Shown in pieces: positions 8,695 through 16,310 of a stretch of 64,000 nt of DNA. The position numbers were made by a program, and so were the translations under genes. Under the pieces are notes generated by a model that did not search any database, was not told the DNA's origin, and was given only the letters and a program-made list of their open reading frames with translations. This DNA comes from Streptomyces abikoensis (GTDB lineage: Bacteria; Actinomycetota; Actinomycetes; Streptomycetales; Streptomycetaceae). The first letter of the stretch is position 1. Each line of letters begins with the position of its first letter. The stretch is taken from the NCBI RefSeq assembly GCF_014648775.1, contig NZ_BMRT01000003.1, positions 760,051 through 824,050 of the forward strand. Direction: 5' to 3'.

Positions 8695-9470
8695 GGCATC
8701 GCTTTCGTCGGGGAAACGGTGGACGGGAGTGAGATTCCGGAGTACTCGGCGCTGATCGCGTCCGCTGTGCGGCGCAGCAGCGGCAGCAGGGCGAGGAGTT
8801 CGTCGGAGGAGACGACGACGTTGGGCGCCGAGACCGAGCAGGCGGCGACGACCCGTCCGTCCGGGCCGCGGACGGGGGCGCCGACGCAGTTGATGGACTC
8901 CTCGTGGCCGCCGAAGTCGGTGGCCCAGCCGCGTTCCCGTACGGCGGCCAGCTCCTGGAGGAAGGCGGTGGCGTCGGGGGTGGAACGGGCGGTGTAGGCG
9001 GGGTAGTCGAGGCGCCCGGCGACGGCGCGGCGCTCGGGCTCGGGGAGGTCGGCGAGGAGCAGCTTGGCCACGGCCGCCACGGTGATCGCCACGGGCTTGC
9101 CGATGCGGGAGTACATCCGTACGGGGTAGCGGCTCTCGACCTTGTCGATGTAGAGGACCTCGTCCTCCTCGTACACCGCGAGGTGGACGGTGTGGCCGCA
9201 CTTCTCGTTGAGGGCGACGAGGTGGGGGTGGGCGATCTCCCGGATGTCGAGGCTCTCGACGGCCTGCTGGGCGAGGGCGAAGAGGCGGGCACCGAGGCGG
9301 TAGCGCTGGTCCTGCTGCCGGTAGACGATGCCGTGCTCGTGGAGGGTGCGCAGCAGGCGCAGCGCGGTGGACTTGTGCACGCCGAGGCGGCCCGCCACCT
9401 GTTCGAGGTTGGCGGGGCCCTCGGCGAGCAGCGGCAGGATGCTCAGGGCGCGGTCGACGGTCTGGCTCAT
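8691..9470 (-). CDS. IclR-family transcriptional regulator
   Basis: 259-residue DNA-binding regulator. Residues about 1-60 form the winged helix-turn-helix (LEQVAGRLGVHKSTALRLLRTL), followed by an IclR effector-binding domain with GHTVHLAVYEEDEVLYID, RIGKPVAITVAAVAKLLLA and the C-terminal CVGAPVRGPDGRVVAACSVSAP strand. Such proteins bind small acids or sugar acids. The start at 9470 overlaps the kinase stop by four bases (ATGA), and its own stop overlaps ridA. It probably controls this operon and the divergent D-amino-acid genes through dyads near 10577-10604. Confidence 0.9.
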   Translation of the reverse strand: MSQTVDRALSILPLLAEGPANLEQVAGRLGVHKSTALRLLRTLHEHGIVYRQQDQRYRLGARLFALAQQAVESLDIREIAHPHLVALNEKCGHTVHLAVYEEDEVLYIDKVESRYPVRMYSRIGKPVAITVAAVAKLLLADLPEPERRAVAGRLDYPAYTARSTPDATAFLQELAAVRERGWATDFGGHEESINCVGAPVRGPDGRVVAACSVSAPNVVVSSDELLALLPLLRRTADAISAEYSGISLPSTVSPTKAMP

Positions 9471-10519
9471 GTGCGGGGGTTGTCCTTCGTCCGTGTGTCC
9501 GTGGTCCAGCCCGGGGCGAGTCGCAGTCTTCCCCAGGCGGCGGCGTCCAGTCCCGCCAGGGCGTCCGCGAGGGCGGTGGGCGGCGGTTCGGCGAGGTCGC
9601 CGGGGACGGTGAGGGCTGCGGCGGCCATGAGGTGGCCGTACCGCAGGCGTGCGGGCAGCGGGAGTCCGCGCAGGGTGGCGGAGAGGAAGCCGGCCGCGAA
9701 GGCGTCGCCCGCGCCGACGGGCGCGACGACGTCGACGGCGGGCGCGGGCACGGAGACGACGGCTTCACGGGTGTGGGCCGTGGCCCCGGCGGCGCCCTGT
9801 TTGACGACGAGCACGGCGGGTTCGGGCAGGGCGGCCCGTATCGCTTCGGGGGCGCCGTCGATGCCCCAGGCGGCCTCGGCCTCGTCCTCGCCGACGAAGA
9901 CGATGTCGCAGGCGCGGGCGAGCTCGGCGAGGACGCGCGGGCTCGTTCCGGTGTTCCGCCACAGCGCGGCGCGGTAGTTGACGTCGAAGGAGAGCAGCGG
10001 GCCGCTGCCGGGGGCCCGGTCGACGAGCTCGCGGAGCAGGGCGAGGCAGTCGGGGGAGAGGGCGGCCGTGATGCCGGTGAGGTGGAGGATCCGTCCGGCG
10101 TGGGCGGCCGTGCGGGGGATCAGGGCGGGCGACATCGCGGAGGCGGCCGATCCGGCGCGGTAGTAGAGGGTCTCCGCGTGGTGCGGGGCGGTCGCGCCGG
10201 TGGTCGTGGGCCGCTCCCCCGCCGTCCGGAAGTACACGCCGGTGGGGCGGGCGGGGTCGTACTGGACGTGCGTGGTGTCCACGCCGTGGGCGGCGACGGC
10301 GGTCACCAGGTGGGTGCCGAAGGCGTCGGCGCCGACGCGGCTGATCCAGCGGGCGCGGTGGCCGCTACGGGCCAGGACGCAGGCGACGTTCGACTCGGCG
10401 CCGCCGATGCCGCGGTCGAAGGAGGGCACGTCGGCGAGGCGTCGCCCTGCTCCGGCCGGGCCCGGGCGGAGGACGACCATCGACTCGCCGAGGCACACGA
10501 CGTCGGGGCCGCTCACCAC
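9467..10519 (-). CDS. PfkB-family sugar kinase (2-keto-3-deoxygluconate kinase-like)
   Basis: 350-residue ribokinase-fold kinase. It begins with DVVCLGESMVVLRP, has the GGAESNVACVLARSG substrate-binding segment and the C-terminal PfkB signature APVGAGDAFAAGF with the catalytic Asp. The pattern is closest to KdgK-type enzymes that phosphorylate 2-keto-3-deoxygluconate, but substrate cannot be fixed by inspection. It is the first gene of the kinase-iclR-ridA operon, coupled by ATGA overlaps. Two consecutive GTG codons at 10519 and 10516 could start it; GGGGG lies immediately upstream and favours the second. A sugar-acid kinase in a D-amino-acid locus hints at D-amino sugar acids, which is inference. 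Confidence 0.85.
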   Translation of the reverse strand: MVSGPDVVCLGESMVVLRPGPAGAGRRLADVPSFDRGIGGAESNVACVLARSGHRARWISRVGADAFGTHLVTAVAAHGVDTTHVQYDPARPTGVYFRTAGERPTTTGATAPHHAETLYYRAGSAASAMSPALIPRTAAHAGRILHLTGITAALSPDCLALLRELVDRAPGSGPLLSFDVNYRAALWRNTGTSPRVLAELARACDIVFVGEDEAEAAWGIDGAPEAIRAALPEPAVLVVKQGAAGATAHTREAVVSVPAPAVDVVAPVGAGDAFAAGFLSATLRGLPLPARLRYGHLMAAAALTVPGDLAEPPPTALADALAGLDAAAWGRLRLAPGWTTDTRTKDNPRT

Positions 10520-10576
10520 ATCCCCCTACCGTTGACCCGGCACTTGCGGGGATGTTAGACACCGTGCAGCGCCACA

Positions 10577-10604
10577 CGCAATGAACGTTGCGGTAATTGC
10601 AACG
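10577..10604. promoter_or_regulatory. Paired dyads, candidate IclR operator
   Basis: CGCAA-N6-TTGCG (10577-10592) overlaps CGTTGC-N7-GCAACG (10586-10604). They lie in the 125-bp divergent promoter between the kinase operon and the D-amino-acid enzyme. Overlapping dyads centred between divergent starts fit control of both directions by the local IclR protein. Confidence 0.5.
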
Positions 10605-10644
10605 CACCCACCGCACCGCACCCTCGAACCTTTGGGGAGGCCCC

Positions 10645-11973
10645 ATGGCCAGCACGGCCCGAACGGCCAGCACGGCCGGCACGCCCGCCGCCATAGCCAC
10701 CGACGCCGTCGCCGAGCTCGCCCGGGAGCGGGTGGACCACCGCTTCAAGGGGCTGCCCCCGGACGCGGACGGCCGGAGCGTCGGCGAGCTGGCGGCCGAG
10801 CGGCGCTCGCTGTTCACCGGCGGCTTCACCACGCCCGTGCTGGCCCTCTCCGCCGAGGCGCTGGACCACAACCTCGGGCTCATGGAGCAGTGGTCCGCAC
10901 GGCACGGCCTGGCCTTCGCCCCGCACGGCAAGACGTCGATGGCCCCGCGGCTCTTCGAGCGCCAGCTCGACCGCGGCGCCTGGGGCATCACCGCCGCCAC
11001 CCCCGCGCAGGTCCGCGTCTACCGCGCCTTCGGCGTGCGGCGGATCTTCCTCGCCAACGAGGTCGTCGACGCCGCCGCGCTGCGCTGGCTCGCGGCCGAG
11101 CTGGCCGCCGACGCGGAGCTGCGGATCGTCACCTACGTCGACTCCGTGCGCGGCGTCGAGCTGATGGACGCCGCCCTGCGCGACGCGGGCGCGGGCCGCC
11201 CGCTGGACGTCGTCGTCGAGCTCGGCGCGGAGGGCGCCCGTACGGGCGTCCGCACGGAGGCGCAGGCCGAGGCCGTCGCGGACGCGGTGGCCGCCACCGG
11301 CACCCTGCGCCTGGTCGGCGTCGCCGGCTACGAGGCCGAGATCCCGGACGCGGACGCCGAGGCCGTCGACGCGTGGCTGCGCCGGCTGACGGGGCTGGCG
11401 GTCGCCTTCGACAAGGCGGGCCGCTTCGCCGGGGTCGAGGAGATCGTGGTCAGCGCGGGCGGCAGCGCGTGGTTCGACGCCGTCGCGAGGGTCTTCGCGG
11501 AGCTTCCGCCGCTGTCCGCGCCGGTGCTCAAGCTGCTGCGCTCCGGCGCGTACGTCACGCACGACGACGGCCAGTACCGCCGCAAGACCCCCTTCAACCG
11601 CCACCCCGACGAGGGCGCCCTCCACCCCGCCTTCCGCCTCTGGGCCCAGGTCGTCTCCCGCCCCGAGACCGGCATGGCCTACCTCAACGCGGGCAAGCGC
11701 GATGTCTCCTACGACCTGGACCTCCCGGAACCGCAGGTCGTCCGCTCCGCCCGCGACGGCTCCCTCCGCCCGGCCACGGGCCTGACCGTCACCCGCCTCG
11801 CCGACCAGCACGCCTTCGTCTCCCTCACGGGCGAGGAAGCGGAACGGCTGGAGGTCGGCGACTGGGTGGGCCTGGGCCTGTCGCACCCGTGCACGGTCTT
11901 CGAGAAGTGGCCGCTCATCCCACTGGCGACGGCGGACGGAACGGTCACGGAGTACGTGCGGACGTTTTTCTGA
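10645..11973 (+). CDS. D-threonine aldolase / D-serine dehydratase-like PLP enzyme
   Basis: 442-residue fold-type III PLP enzyme (alanine-racemase N-terminal barrel plus the D-serine dehydratase-like C-terminal domain). The PLP lysine fits FAPHGKTSMAP near residue 100, the usual position for this family. The C-terminal half contains the metal-binding region ending LGLSHPCTVFEKW, where the His and Cys match the zinc ligands of eukaryotic-type D-serine dehydratases. It probably eliminates or cleaves a D-hydroxy-amino acid. The ATG at 10645 has GGGGAGG four bases upstream. It is divergent from an IclR-RidA operon and is followed by a D-aminoacylase, consistent with release and then catabolism of D-amino acids. 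Confidence 0.85.
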   Translation: MASTARTASTAGTPAAIATDAVAELARERVDHRFKGLPPDADGRSVGELAAERRSLFTGGFTTPVLALSAEALDHNLGLMEQWSARHGLAFAPHGKTSMAPRLFERQLDRGAWGITAATPAQVRVYRAFGVRRIFLANEVVDAAALRWLAAELAADAELRIVTYVDSVRGVELMDAALRDAGAGRPLDVVVELGAEGARTGVRTEAQAEAVADAVAATGTLRLVGVAGYEAEIPDADAEAVDAWLRRLTGLAVAFDKAGRFAGVEEIVVSAGGSAWFDAVARVFAELPPLSAPVLKLLRSGAYVTHDDGQYRRKTPFNRHPDEGALHPAFRLWAQVVSRPETGMAYLNAGKRDVSYDLDLPEPQVVRSARDGSLRPATGLTVTRLADQHAFVSLTGEEAERLEVGDWVGLGLSHPCTVFEKWPLIPLATADGTVTEYVRTFF

Positions 11974-12010
11974 CGGATGCCGCCGGTTGTGGGCAGTCGT
12001 TCCGCTGGGC

Positions 12011-12048
12011 TGGGGGCACCTCCCAGCGGTAGCTGGGGGAGGGTGGGC
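12011..12048 (+). repeat. 38-bp hairpin repeat, intergenic copy
   Basis: The sequence contains CCTCCCAGCGGTAGCTGGGG, in which CCCAGC pairs with GCTGGG around GGTA. An identical 38-base copy in inverse orientation lies inside a coding region at 54053-54090. Such elements are dispersed palindromic repeats of Streptomyces genomes; here it sits between two same-strand genes. Confidence 0.8.
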
Positions 12049-12078
12049 ACAACCGGCCCACGGACCGCACCGACCGGG

Positions 12079-12120
12079 GTCCGGGGCGCAGCCCCGGGAA
12101 ACGGGAAGGGGCGGGACCGG
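12079..12120. terminator. GC hairpin repeat with AAGGGGCGGG tail
   Basis: CCGGGGC-gca-GCCCCGG (12081-12097) is a perfect stem followed by GAAACGGGAAGGGGCGGGAC. A nearly identical element lies inverted at 34000-34043 and a shorter one at 61401-61426. It may end transcription after the PLP-enzyme gene, although the next gene starts only 15 bases later. Confidence 0.5.
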
Positions 12121-12134
12121 GGAAGGGACCACGC

Positions 12135-13751
12135 ATGGACCTCGTCATCCGCGACGCCCGCGTAGTGGACGGCACCGGCCGCCCCTCCTACCGCGCCGAC
12201 GTCGCCCTCGCCGACGGCCGGATCGCCGAGATCCGCCGTCCGGGGGCGGGCCCCAGACCATGGGCCCCCCGCACCCTGGACGCCACCGGCCTCGCCTTGT
12301 CCCCCGGCTTCATCGACATGCACGCCCACAGCGACCTCGCCCTCCTCCGCGACCCCGCCCACACCGCGAAGGCCGCGCAGGGCGTGACCCTGGAGGTCAT
12401 CGGCCAGGACGGCCTGTCGTACGCGCCCGTCGACGACCGCACCCTCGCCGAGGTGCGCGCCCAGATCACCGGCTGGAACGGCGACGGCGCGGACATCGAC
12501 TTCACCTGGCGCACCGTGGGCGGCTACCTGGACCGCCTCGACCACGGCTTCGCCGGCGAGGGCATCGCCGTCAACGCCGCCTACCTCGTCCCCCAGGGCA
12601 CCGTCCGCATGCTGGCCGTCGGCTGGGAGGACCGCCCGGCGACGGCCGCCGAACTCGACCGCATGAAGCGCCTGGTCGCCGAGGGCCTGGAGCAGGGCGC
12701 GGTGGGCCTGTCCTCCGGGCTCACCTACACCCCGGGGATGTACGCCGACGACGCCGAGTTAGCCGAGCTGTGCCGGGTCGTGGCGCGGTACGGCGGCTAC
12801 TACTGCCCGCACCACCGCTCGTACGGGGCGGGCGCGCTCCGGGCGTACGCGGAGATGATCGAGCTCTCCCGGACGGCGGGCTGCGCCCTCCACCTGGCGC
12901 ACGCCGTCATGAACTTCGGGGTGAACGAGGGCCGCGCCCCCGAGCTGCTGGCCCTGCTGGACGCCGCGCTGGCCGACGGCGCGGACGTCTCCCTCGACAC
13001 CTATCCCTACACCCCCGGCTCCACCACGCTCGCCGCGCTGCTCCCGGGCTGGGCGGGCGAGGGCGGCCCGGAGGCGGTCCTGGCACGGCTGCGCGACGAC
13101 GCCACGGCCGCCAGGATCCGGCACGCGCTGGAGGTGACGGGTTCGGACGGCTGCCACGGGGTGACCGTCGACTGGGAGAGCGTGGAGATCTCGGGCGTCT
13201 GGGACTCGGCCCTCGCGCCGTATGTCGGCCGGAGCATCGCCCGCTCGGCGCACGAGCGCGGCGAGGAGCCATGGGCGACGGCCCGCCGGCTCCTGCTCGA
13301 AGACCGGCTGGGCCCCACGATCCTCCAGCACGTCGGCCACGAGGAGAACGTCCGCACGATCATGCGGCACGCGGTGCACACGGGCGGCAGCGACGGGATC
13401 CTGCACGGCGCGAAACCGCATCCGCGCGCCTACGGAACGTTCCCGCACTACCTCGGCCACTACGTCCGCGAGCTGGGAGTGCTCTCCCTGGAGGAGTGCG
13501 TGGCGCATCTCACGTCGCGTCCGGCGGCCCGGCTGAGGCTGCCGGACCGGGGCTTGATCCGCGAGGGACACCGCGCCGATCTCGTTCTCTTCGATCCGGA
13601 AACGGTTGCGGCCGGTGCCACTTTCGAAGCCCCACGGACGCTTCCGACCGGCATTCCTTATGTCCTGATTGCCGGACGCTTTGTGATGGAAGACGGACAC
13701 CGGACGGACGTACTGGCCGGACGGACAGTACGGCGCACGCCGACGAGCTGA
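12135..13751 (+). CDS. N-acyl-D-amino-acid deacylase (D-aminoacylase)
   Basis: 538-residue amidohydrolase-superfamily enzyme that hydrolyses N-acyl-D-amino acids to the free D-amino acid. The metal site starts with FIDMHAHSD, where the HxH pair binds zinc, and continues with GLSSGLTYTP, YCPHHRS, ALHLAHAVMN and the late Asp in GSDGILHGAKPHPRAYGTF. The C-terminal region VAHLTSRPAARLRL...GHRADLVLFDP is the typical beta-sandwich return. The Cys near the metal site of characterised D-aminoacylases may correspond to LEVIGQDG, which here lacks Cys. It follows the D-amino-acid PLP enzyme on the same strand, so the pair can degrade acylated D-amino acids to keto acids. Confidence 0.9.
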   Translation: MDLVIRDARVVDGTGRPSYRADVALADGRIAEIRRPGAGPRPWAPRTLDATGLALSPGFIDMHAHSDLALLRDPAHTAKAAQGVTLEVIGQDGLSYAPVDDRTLAEVRAQITGWNGDGADIDFTWRTVGGYLDRLDHGFAGEGIAVNAAYLVPQGTVRMLAVGWEDRPATAAELDRMKRLVAEGLEQGAVGLSSGLTYTPGMYADDAELAELCRVVARYGGYYCPHHRSYGAGALRAYAEMIELSRTAGCALHLAHAVMNFGVNEGRAPELLALLDAALADGADVSLDTYPYTPGSTTLAALLPGWAGEGGPEAVLARLRDDATAARIRHALEVTGSDGCHGVTVDWESVEISGVWDSALAPYVGRSIARSAHERGEEPWATARRLLLEDRLGPTILQHVGHEENVRTIMRHAVHTGGSDGILHGAKPHPRAYGTFPHYLGHYVRELGVLSLEECVAHLTSRPAARLRLPDRGLIREGHRADLVLFDPETVAAGATFEAPRTLPTGIPYVLIAGRFVMEDGHRTDVLAGRTVRRTPTS

Positions 13752-13838
13752 CCAGGGCGTTACGGGCGAGCCGCGTGGGACCAAAGCGACGGAAGAAAGC
13801 GCGCGCACAGCGTGTGGCGCCCCCGTATGGTGGCCGTC

Positions 13839-15050
13839 ATGCAGGTGATCCAGTCAACGAAGCTCGCCAACGTCTGCTACGAAATCCGTGGCCCGGTGCT
13901 CGAGGAGGCCATGCGGCTGGAAGCGGCAGGTGAGCGCATCCTCAAGCTGAACACCGGCAACCCGGCGATCTTCGGTTTCGAGTGCCCGCCCGAGATCCTC
14001 GAGGACATGCTGCGCAACGTGGGCGACGCCCACGGCTACGGCGACGCCAAGGGTCTGCTCTCCGCCCGCCGCGCGGTGGTGCAGCACTACGAGACCAAGG
14101 GCATCGAGCTGTCCGTCGAGGACGTCTACCTCGGCAACGGCGTCTCCGAGCTGATCCAGATGTCGATGCAGGCGCTGCTCGACGACGGCGACGAGGTCCT
14201 CGTCCCCGCGCCGGACTACCCCCTGTGGACCGCGTCCGTCTCCCTCGCGGGCGGCACGGCGGTGCACTACCGCTGCGACGAGCAGTCGGACTGGATGCCG
14301 GACCTGGCCGACATCGAGAGCAAGGTGACGGACCGCACCAAGGCGATCGTCATCATCAACCCCAACAACCCCACGGGTGCGGTCTACGACGACGAGATGC
14401 TGCGGTCCCTCACGGAGATCGCCCGTCGCCACAATCTGATCGTCTGCTCCGACGAGATCTACGACAAGATCCTCTACGACGGCGTCACCCACACCCCGAC
14501 CGCCGCCATCGCCCCGGACCTGCTGACCCTCACCTTCAACGGCCTGTCCAAGGCGTACCGGGTGGCGGGCTACCGCAGCGGCTGGATGGCGGTCTGCGGC
14601 CCCAAGGCCCACGCCGACAGCTATATCGAGGGCCTGACGATCCTCGCCAACATGCGGCTGTGCGCCAACATGCCCGCGCAGTACGCGGTGGCCACCGCGC
14701 TCGGCGGCCGGCAGTCGATCAACGACCTGGTACTTCCGGGCGGCCGGCTGCTGGAGCAGCGCGACGTGGCGCACGAGCTGCTCACGCAGATCCCGGGCGT
14801 CACCTGCGTCAAGCCGAAGGGCGCGCTCTACGCGTTCCCCCGGCTGGACCCCAAGGTCTACAAGATCAAGGACGACCGGCAGATGGTCCTCGACCTGCTC
14901 CGGGCCGAGAAGATCATGGTGGTCCACGGCACGGGCTTCAACTGGCCGGAGCCGGACCACTTCCGCCTGGTCACCCTGCCCTCCGCCAAGGACCTGGCGG
15001 ACGCGGTCACCCGGATCGGGAACTTCCTGGACGGCTACGGACAGCCGTAA
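13839..15050 (+). CDS. Alanine-type aminotransferase (class I/II PLP)
   Basis: 403-residue cytosolic PLP aminotransferase, close in length and motif order to E. coli AlaA. Key elements are GNPAIFGFECP, the cofactor region SVEDVYLGNGVSELIQMSM, INPNNPTGAVY with the substrate-side Asn, the CSDEIYDK Asp/Tyr pair and the Schiff-base lysine in FNGLSKAYRVAGYRSGW. The C-terminal arginine that binds the carboxylate fits DHFRLVTLP. It interconverts pyruvate/glutamate with alanine/2-oxoglutarate. The ATG at 13839 removes an upstream extension (from 13812) that does not resemble the family. It may supply D-amino-acid metabolism next door only indirectly; it looks like a core gene. Confidence 0.88.
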   Translation: MQVIQSTKLANVCYEIRGPVLEEAMRLEAAGERILKLNTGNPAIFGFECPPEILEDMLRNVGDAHGYGDAKGLLSARRAVVQHYETKGIELSVEDVYLGNGVSELIQMSMQALLDDGDEVLVPAPDYPLWTASVSLAGGTAVHYRCDEQSDWMPDLADIESKVTDRTKAIVIINPNNPTGAVYDDEMLRSLTEIARRHNLIVCSDEIYDKILYDGVTHTPTAAIAPDLLTLTFNGLSKAYRVAGYRSGWMAVCGPKAHADSYIEGLTILANMRLCANMPAQYAVATALGGRQSINDLVLPGGRLLEQRDVAHELLTQIPGVTCVKPKGALYAFPRLDPKVYKIKDDRQMVLDLLRAEKIMVVHGTGFNWPEPDHFRLVTLPSAKDLADAVTRIGNFLDGYGQP

Positions 15051-15076
15051 GGCCACTCCACTCTGCTAACCGAGAC

Positions 15077-15098
15077 AACTTTAGACTGGGTCTAAGTT
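15077..15098. promoter_or_regulatory. Inverted repeat resembling a Fur/PerR-type box
   Basis: TAGAC-tgg-GTCTA (15082-15094) is flanked by AACTT on the left and AGTT on the right, giving an almost complete 22-bp dyad with one extra T. The AT-rich sequence stands out in this GC-rich gap. It lies about 35 bases before the start of the small gene at 15134, a position for a repressor overlapping the promoter. Confidence 0.5.
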
Positions 15099-15133
15099 AG
15101 GATGGCCTTCAGAGGTAACTCAGGAGGCCATCC

Positions 15134-15532
15134 ATGTACGAGCCGACCCGCACCAAGCACACGGTTTGCACGCACGGGCCGCACCGCTCCCGCGAGGAGG
15201 AGCTCACCATCCGGCTCGCCGGCCACCTCACGGCCCTGCTCACCGTGACGGACGAGCTCCGCGCGCTGACCCCGTCGCCCGAGCTGGACGACGCCGCACG
15301 CCGCCTGGCCCTGCGCGTGCGGCACCTGCGCGGCAGCGCCCCGCTCCGCGCCCGGCCGACGACCCCCACCGCCACCCCGACCCGCGTCACCGCCCTCCAC
15401 CAGCGCGCCCACACCCTCGCCGGCCAGGCCCTGGTCGTCGCCACCCAACGCGGCGACGCCACGGGCGCCACCCTGGCGGCCGAACGCCTCCACGCCCACG
15501 CGGCGGAACTGGGCATCACGGACGCGGTGTAG
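15134..15532 (+). CDS. Small hypothetical protein behind a Fur-like box
   Basis: 132-residue protein not assigned to a function. It opens MYEPTRTKHTVCTHGPHRSREEELTIRL and is predicted mostly alpha-helical, with one early Cys/His group (CTHGPH) and no membrane helix or signal peptide. CAGGAGG lies seven bases before the ATG at 15134. The strong AT-rich inverted repeat 35 bases upstream suggests it is switched by a Fur-superfamily or similar dyad-binding regulator, so a role in metal or peroxide response is possible. That rests on the operator alone. It ends converging on the minus-strand gene at 15516 with a 17-base overlap. Confidence 0.6.
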   Translation: MYEPTRTKHTVCTHGPHRSREEELTIRLAGHLTALLTVTDELRALTPSPELDDAARRLALRVRHLRGSAPLRARPTTPTATPTRVTALHQRAHTLAGQALVVATQRGDATGATLAAERLHAHAAELGITDAV

Positions 15533-16004
15533 CGCCCGTGCCGACTTCCGGGCAGGGCAGACCGGGGGCGGCGCGGTTGGGGGAGCAGGTCACGAGGGCG
15601 ACGGAGTGGAAGACGGTGCCGTTGAGGTAGTGGCCGAGGGATACGTCGCCTCCCCACGCCAGCCGCTCCACGGCGGCCTTCACCAGGACAACCAGCCTGG
15701 TCACCTCCCGGTCTTCCTCGGAGGCGAACCGGGGTGCGAACTCGGCGAGCTGGAGGCCGAGCCATGCGCCGGCATCCTTGGGCTCCTCCCACGTCCCCCG
15801 GATCATCGAGGGCGGTTTCATCAGCCAGTGCGCCGTCTGGATCGGCGGCACGTCAGAGGTGGGGAAGGTGGCCACCGCCTCCCGGTACCGGTCGACCACA
15901 TCCTTCTCACTGCTCGCGGTCGGGGCCTGGCCGGGCGGTCTGCGGATGCTCTCCTTGTCGAAGGTCTTCTTCTCCCCGAGCCATGCGTAACCGTGGTGGT
16001 GCAC
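15516..16004 (-). CDS. Hypothetical protein of the accessory block
   Basis: 162-residue soluble protein with no recognised domain. Features include an N-terminal YAWLGEKKTFDKES segment, a conserved-looking PPIQTAHWLMKPPS motif, and VERLAWGGDVSLGHYLNG followed by a CSPN turn and a Pro-rich tail. The Trp-rich, mixed alpha/beta pattern and normal codon use support a real gene. It is last in the leftward series that includes DUF397, XRE/DUF5753 and DUF6879 genes. Function unknown; such companions often occur in actinobacterial XRE/DUF397 neighbourhoods. Confidence 0.55.
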   Translation of the reverse strand: MHHHGYAWLGEKKTFDKESIRRPPGQAPTASSEKDVVDRYREAVATFPTSDVPPIQTAHWLMKPPSMIRGTWEEPKDAGAWLGLQLAEFAPRFASEEDREVTRLVVLVKAAVERLAWGGDVSLGHYLNGTVFHSVALVTCSPNRAAPGLPCPEVGTGATPRP

Positions 16005-16085
16005 CGCTGCTCCGTTCCATGGAATGGCGTCGGCCCCGCCCGTCGGCGCGAGGGCGGGGCCGTCAGTTCAGGTGGTCCGGATGGT

Positions 16086-16310
16086 TCAGGCGGACAGTGT
16101 GAAGCGGTCGGGGTCGATGCCCGCCGCGTTCAGCTCCGCCGTGGTGAAGCGCAGCGGTGTGGTGTCGGGGCACTTGCTGTCGCCCAGGGCCCACCCGTCC
16201 GGCCCGATCTTCGCGAGCGTCACGCACGCTTCGCCGTCCGGGTGGGTGTTGCCTCCGCACGCCTTGGAGAACGCGGCTCCCTCGATCGGGAGCTCGTACA
16301 GGTCGGTCAT
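16086..16310 (-). CDS. DUF397 small protein (WhiJ-module partner)
   Basis: 74-residue protein of the DUF397 family, recognised by the order LPIEGAAFSKAC...GEACVTLAKI...GWALGDSKCPDTTPLRFTTAEL. Members are small acidic proteins paired with XRE/DUF5753 regulators in Streptomyces (WhiJ-type modules) and are thought to antagonise or tune the regulator. AGGAAGGA precedes the ATG, and the ATG also overlaps the stop of the upstream ORF as ATGA, so translation may be coupled. The XRE gene of the likely pair lies about 530 bases upstream on the same strand. Confidence 0.85.
   Translation of the reverse strand: MTDLYELPIEGAAFSKACGGNTHPDGEACVTLAKIGPDGWALGDSKCPDTTPLRFTTAELNAAGIDPDRFTLSA

Noticed and set aside
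12759..13808. Minus-strand frame over the D-aminoacylase gene
   Set aside because: No domain, shadow composition, and antisense to a well-supported enzyme.
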